From assembly GCA_003030745.1 (NCBI GenBank), contig PYVG01000033.1, forward strand, positions 1 through 10,471: 10,471 bases of DNA, written 5' to 3'. Every line of letters begins with the position of its first letter. Position 1 is the first letter of the stretch. Of the stretch, positions 10,346 to 10,471 are shown piece by piece. The notes under the pieces were generated by a model that saw nothing but the letters and a program-made list of their open reading frames with translations, searched no databases and had not been told where the DNA came from. The position numbers and the translations under genes were made by a program. Source of the stretch: Pseudidiomarina aestuarii (lineage in GTDB: Bacteria; Pseudomonadota; Gammaproteobacteria; Enterobacterales; Alteromonadaceae).

Positions 10346-10388
10346 ATTGAATTCCTATGACTTTCCCAGTATTTCCCCCGCAGCACCC

Positions 10389-10416
10389 TTGCCTATTGAG
10401 TAGATTTAAGTAATAT
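10389..10416 (+). promoter_or_regulatory. Possible promoter for tRNA-Pro
   Basis: TTGCCT (10389-10394) and TAATAT (10411-10416), spaced 16 nt, each match sigma70 consensus at 4 of 6 positions. A GC-rich stretch lies between the -10 and the tRNA 5' end at 10429, as is common for stable-RNA promoters under stringent control. A tRNA gene needs a promoter here unless yejM transcription reads through. Found by eye. Confidence 0.4.
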
Positions 10417-10428
10417 AGCCACCTCGGT

Positions 10429-10471
10429 CGGCGTGTAGCGCAGCTTGGTAGCGCACTGTCATGGGGTGTCA
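10429..10471 (+). tRNA. proL: tRNA-Pro (anticodon GGG), 5' part, cut by window edge
   Basis: The first 43 nt of a proline tRNA are visible: acceptor strand CGGCGTG (10429-10435), TA, D-arm GCGC/GCGC (10438-10441 and 10451-10454) with AGCTTGGTA in the loop, then anticodon stem CTGTC and loop ATGGGGT. The anticodon is GGG at 10463-10465, decoding CCC and CCU. The sequence closely resembles E. coli proL, including a T-T apposition in the anticodon stem. The T arm, acceptor 3' strand and CCA lie beyond the window. Confidence 0.93.

Overview
This window looks like a piece of ordinary chromosome from a marine-type gammaproteobacterium of the Alteromonadales, and the protein sequences seem closest to Idiomarina/Pseudidiomarina relatives. 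That placement rests on recalled similarity and gene order, since no search was run. GC content is moderate and coding density is high. I see no insertion sequence, prophage, CRISPR array or defence island. Almost every gene has a recognisable E. coli counterpart: lrp, ftsK, lolA, trxB, aat, infA, clpA, clpS, cspD, yejK, yejL, yejM and a proline tRNA.

Layout. The left edge (1-3904, + strand) carries the end of lrp, a full-length ftsK, and a short gene whose first two thirds are lolA and last third is trxB. The transferase gene aat follows closely. infA has its own predicted promoter and converges on the clpS-clpA operon (- strand, 4262-6898) across a shared hairpin. cspD is divergent from clpS, behind a strong predicted promoter and a structured leader. 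It converges on yejK (- strand) across a near-perfect bidirectional terminator. yejL and yejM diverge from yejK, and a proline tRNA (anticodon GGG) is cut by the right edge.

How the genes work together. aat, clpS and clpA are three successive steps of the bacterial N-degron pathway: Aat adds Leu/Phe to N-terminal Arg/Lys, ClpS recognises the destabilising residue, and ClpA unfolds the substrate for ClpP (encoded elsewhere). FtsK handles chromosome translocation and dimer resolution at the septum. YejM senses LPS at the inner membrane. The outer-membrane lipoprotein carrier LolA should also be here but is broken.

The main anomaly is the in-frame LolA-TrxB chimera at 2759-3196, joined near 3044-3049. 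Neither half can do the parent protein's job. Either a deletion or rearrangement joined two core loci, or the assembly is wrong here. Secondary points are a shortened and diverged periplasmic domain in YejM, two hairpins that incorporate stop codons, and an alternative-pairing hairpin in the cspD leader.
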